Assembly: GCA_024235675.1 (NCBI GenBank)
Contig: JACKLZ010000002.1
Span: 928,001 to 992,000 of the forward strand
Reading direction: 5' to 3'
Length of the DNA stretch: 64,000 bases
DNA from: Zoogloeaceae bacterium
GTDB taxonomy: Bacteria; Pseudomonadota; Gammaproteobacteria; Burkholderiales; Rhodocyclaceae
Shown here: positions 62,765-64,000 of the stretch, in pieces
Position numbering within the stretch: the stretch's first letter is position 1
Layout: each line of letters opens with the position of its first letter
Notes under the pieces: generated by a model
Seen by the model: the letters and a program-made list of their open reading frames with translations, nothing else
Told to the model about the DNA's origin: nothing
Database searches by the model: none
Made by a program: the position numbers and the translations under genes

Positions 62765-63631
62765 TCAGAGCGTACGCGCTGAAAACGTATCGCAGCTCTT
62801 CAACTCGCCGCTGGCCAGCCCCTGCTTGAACCAGCGCACCCGCTGCGCGGACGAGCCATGGGTAAAACTGTCGGGCACGGCGTAGCCCTGCGCCTGCTTT
62901 TGCAGCCGGTCGTCACCAATGGCTGCAGCGGCGCCAAGCGCTTCTTCAATATCGCCGGCTTCGAGGACTTGCCGGGCCCGGTCGGCGTGGTGCGCCCACA
63001 CCCCGGAGAAGCAGTCTGCCTGGAGTTCGAGGCGCACGGAGAGCTGGTTGCCTTCGGCTTCGCTCACCCGTTGACGCGCTTCCTGAACTTTGCCGGACAC
63101 ACCCAGCAGGTTCTGCACATGGTGGCCTACCTCGTGGGCAATCACATAGGCCTGGGCGAAGTCACCCGGAGCCCGGAAGCGGGTACGCAGCTCGTCGTAA
63201 AAGGCGAGGTCGATATACACCTTCTGGTCGCCCGGGCAGTAGAACGGCCCCATTGCCGCCTGCCCCACTCCGCAGGCGGTGCGGGTTGCGCCGGTAAACA
63301 ACACCAGTTTGGGCTCGACGTAGCGTCCGCCGCCCTGCTGAAAGATCGCCTGCCAGGTGGCTTCGGTGTCGGCCAGCACCATGGAGACGAAACGCGCCTC
63401 GGCGTCGTTCGCGGGGGGCGCGCCGGCCGGCGCTTCGACTGACACACCACCGCCGGTCAGGCCGGAATTGAGCACCACGCTCGGATCGACCCCGAAATAC
63501 ATGGCCACCAGCGCCAGCACGATAGTGCCGACACCGATCTTGCCGCGGCCCATCCGCATGCCGCCGCGCCCGCCACCGGCACCGCGGCGGTCTTCCACGT
63601 TGTCACTCTGTCGTTCATTGTCGAAGCGCAT
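62765..63631 (-). CDS. Neutral zinc metallopeptidase (YpfJ family)
   Basis: The 288-residue membrane-anchored protein has a disordered Arg/Gly-rich cytoplasmic N-terminus, one TM helix (IGVGTIVLALVAMYFGVDPS) and a periplasmic zinc protease domain with AYVIAHEVGHHVQNLLGVSG (HExxH with Glu as base), FYCPGDQKVYIDLAFYDELR, and LELQADCFSGVWAHHADRAR as the third-ligand region. It matches the YpfJ/KPN_02809 family. AGGT precedes the ATG at 63631. Confidence 0.93.
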   Translation of the reverse strand: MRFDNERQSDNVEDRRGAGGGRGGMRMGRGKIGVGTIVLALVAMYFGVDPSVVLNSGLTGGGVSVEAPAGAPPANDAEARFVSMVLADTEATWQAIFQQGGGRYVEPKLVLFTGATRTACGVGQAAMGPFYCPGDQKVYIDLAFYDELRTRFRAPGDFAQAYVIAHEVGHHVQNLLGVSGKVQEARQRVSEAEGNQLSVRLELQADCFSGVWAHHADRARQVLEAGDIEEALGAAAAIGDDRLQKQAQGYAVPDSFTHGSSAQRVRWFKQGLASGELKSCDTFSARTL

Positions 63632-63745
63632 GGCTCACCTCTTGCCGCTCACGGGCTGCTGATCATCGGGGTCGATTGTTGCACACCCGTGCGCGCTTGC
63701 CGGCGCAAAGCGGCCAAGCGGCGCCGTGTGTTGCATCAATTGACG

Positions 63746-63773
63746 AAAAAGCCCGCCACAAGGGACGGGCTTT
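63746..63773 (-). terminator. Rho-independent terminator of the right-edge gene
   Basis: On the minus strand AAAGCCCGTC and GCGGGCTTTTT form a GC-rich hairpin with a T-run, about 23 nt after the stop codon at 63796. Confidence 0.82.
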
Positions 63774-63795
63774 GATTGCGCACTGCGGCAAAAGA

Positions 63796-64000
63796 TCAGG
63801 CCTGCGCAGCGTCGATGCGTTCATCGCGGATCGCTTCGTACTCGTCGTCGAAGAAGAACTTCTCTTCGCCGAAAGCCGGCTCCAAATGATGCAGCCAGGT
63901 GGCGTCCGGGTTGTACTTGGCGAAGAACGGTCGCTGGATCCAGTCCGGATTGCGGCCCTGGATGAAGCGCAGCACAAACACTTTTTCGCCCTTGATCTCG
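63796..64000 (-). CDS. Unrecognised protein, C-terminal part only (cut by window edge)
   Basis: The visible 68 residues end ...VFVLRFIQGRNPDWIQRPFF, then AKYNPDATWLHHLEPAFGEE and KFFFDDEYEAIRDERIDAAQ. The frame stays open to the window edge and the reading continues upstream as EIKGEK. No family can be named from the fragment. It is followed by a strong terminator. Confidence 0.7.
   Translation of the reverse strand, partial: EIKGEKVFVLRFIQGRNPDWIQRPFFAKYNPDATWLHHLEPAFGEEKFFFDDEYEAIRDERIDAAQA

Overview
The window is one continuous piece of a GC-rich proteobacterial chromosome. It has no phage, plasmid, rRNA or CRISPR signature. The tRNA-Tyr/tRNA-Gly/tRNA-Thr/tuf order at the left edge, a PhaM-like polyhydroxyalkanoate granule protein, a fused indolepyruvate oxidoreductase, a PEP-CTERM protein behind a sigma-54 promoter and many acyl-CoA genes together suggest a betaproteobacterium of the Rhodocyclales (Thauera/Azoarcus/Zoogloea-like). 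This placement is inferred from gene content; no search was run.

Layout. 1-1.1 kb: the 5' part of tuf and three tRNA genes behind a near-consensus sigma-70 promoter. 1.1-7.1 kb: an Lrp/AsnC regulator divergent from a 1178-residue indolepyruvate:ferredoxin oxidoreductase, then a membrane methyltransferase and an orphan ParA ATPase. 7.2-13.1 kb: a sensory block made of a LuxR-type response regulator, a TonB-dependent receptor, a periplasmic binding protein and a hybrid histidine kinase. 13.2-14.8 kb: PhaM-like protein and an AEC transporter. 15.0-25.5 kb: nine minus-strand genes, namely an acyl-CoA ligase, a complete Liv-type ABC importer, a PaaK-type ligase, a beta-carbonic anhydrase and a CoA-transferase/racemase. 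25.7-28.8 kb: a YihY-type membrane protein, a small membrane protein between two REP-like repeats, an unrecognised AT-richer gene pair and a repeat island. 28.8-33.2 kb: 2,4-dienoyl-CoA reductase with a TetR regulator, a PAS kinase and a small membrane protein. 33.5-38.7 kb: a MotA/MotB-like ion-channel pair, an AraC regulator divergent from an AhpD-like protein and cytochrome P460, a uracil-DNA glycosylase and a tautomerase. 38.8-44.6 kb: a 3D-domain lipoprotein, a hemerythrin-PAS-CRP fusion regulator with a perfect FNR-type box upstream, an unrecognised protein, a PepSY protein, and an Old Yellow Enzyme divergent from an HxlR regulator. 44.6-47.0 kb: an overlapping metallophosphoesterase/glycosyltransferase/diacylglycerol kinase operon that looks like a phosphate-sparing lipid-remodelling set. 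47.1-53.5 kb: small stress and metabolic genes, a CadC-like TPR regulator, CbiZ and an MFS carrier. 53.6-61.5 kb: fused B12-dependent isobutyryl-CoA mutase (IcmF) divergent from an AraC regulator, a two-component pair and a VOC protein. 61.7-64 kb: PEP-CTERM protein, a zinc metalloprotease and a truncated gene at the right edge.

The metabolic theme is oxidation of amino-acid-derived and fatty acyl-CoA compounds (IOR, two CoA ligases, Liv importer, CoA-transferase, dienoyl-CoA reductase, IcmF), with many dedicated regulators. The most interesting candidates are the hemerythrin-PAS-CRP regulator with its FNR box, the lipid-remodelling operon, the TonB-receptor/binding-protein/kinase block, the standalone MotAB-like motor and the sigma-54-controlled PEP-CTERM gene.
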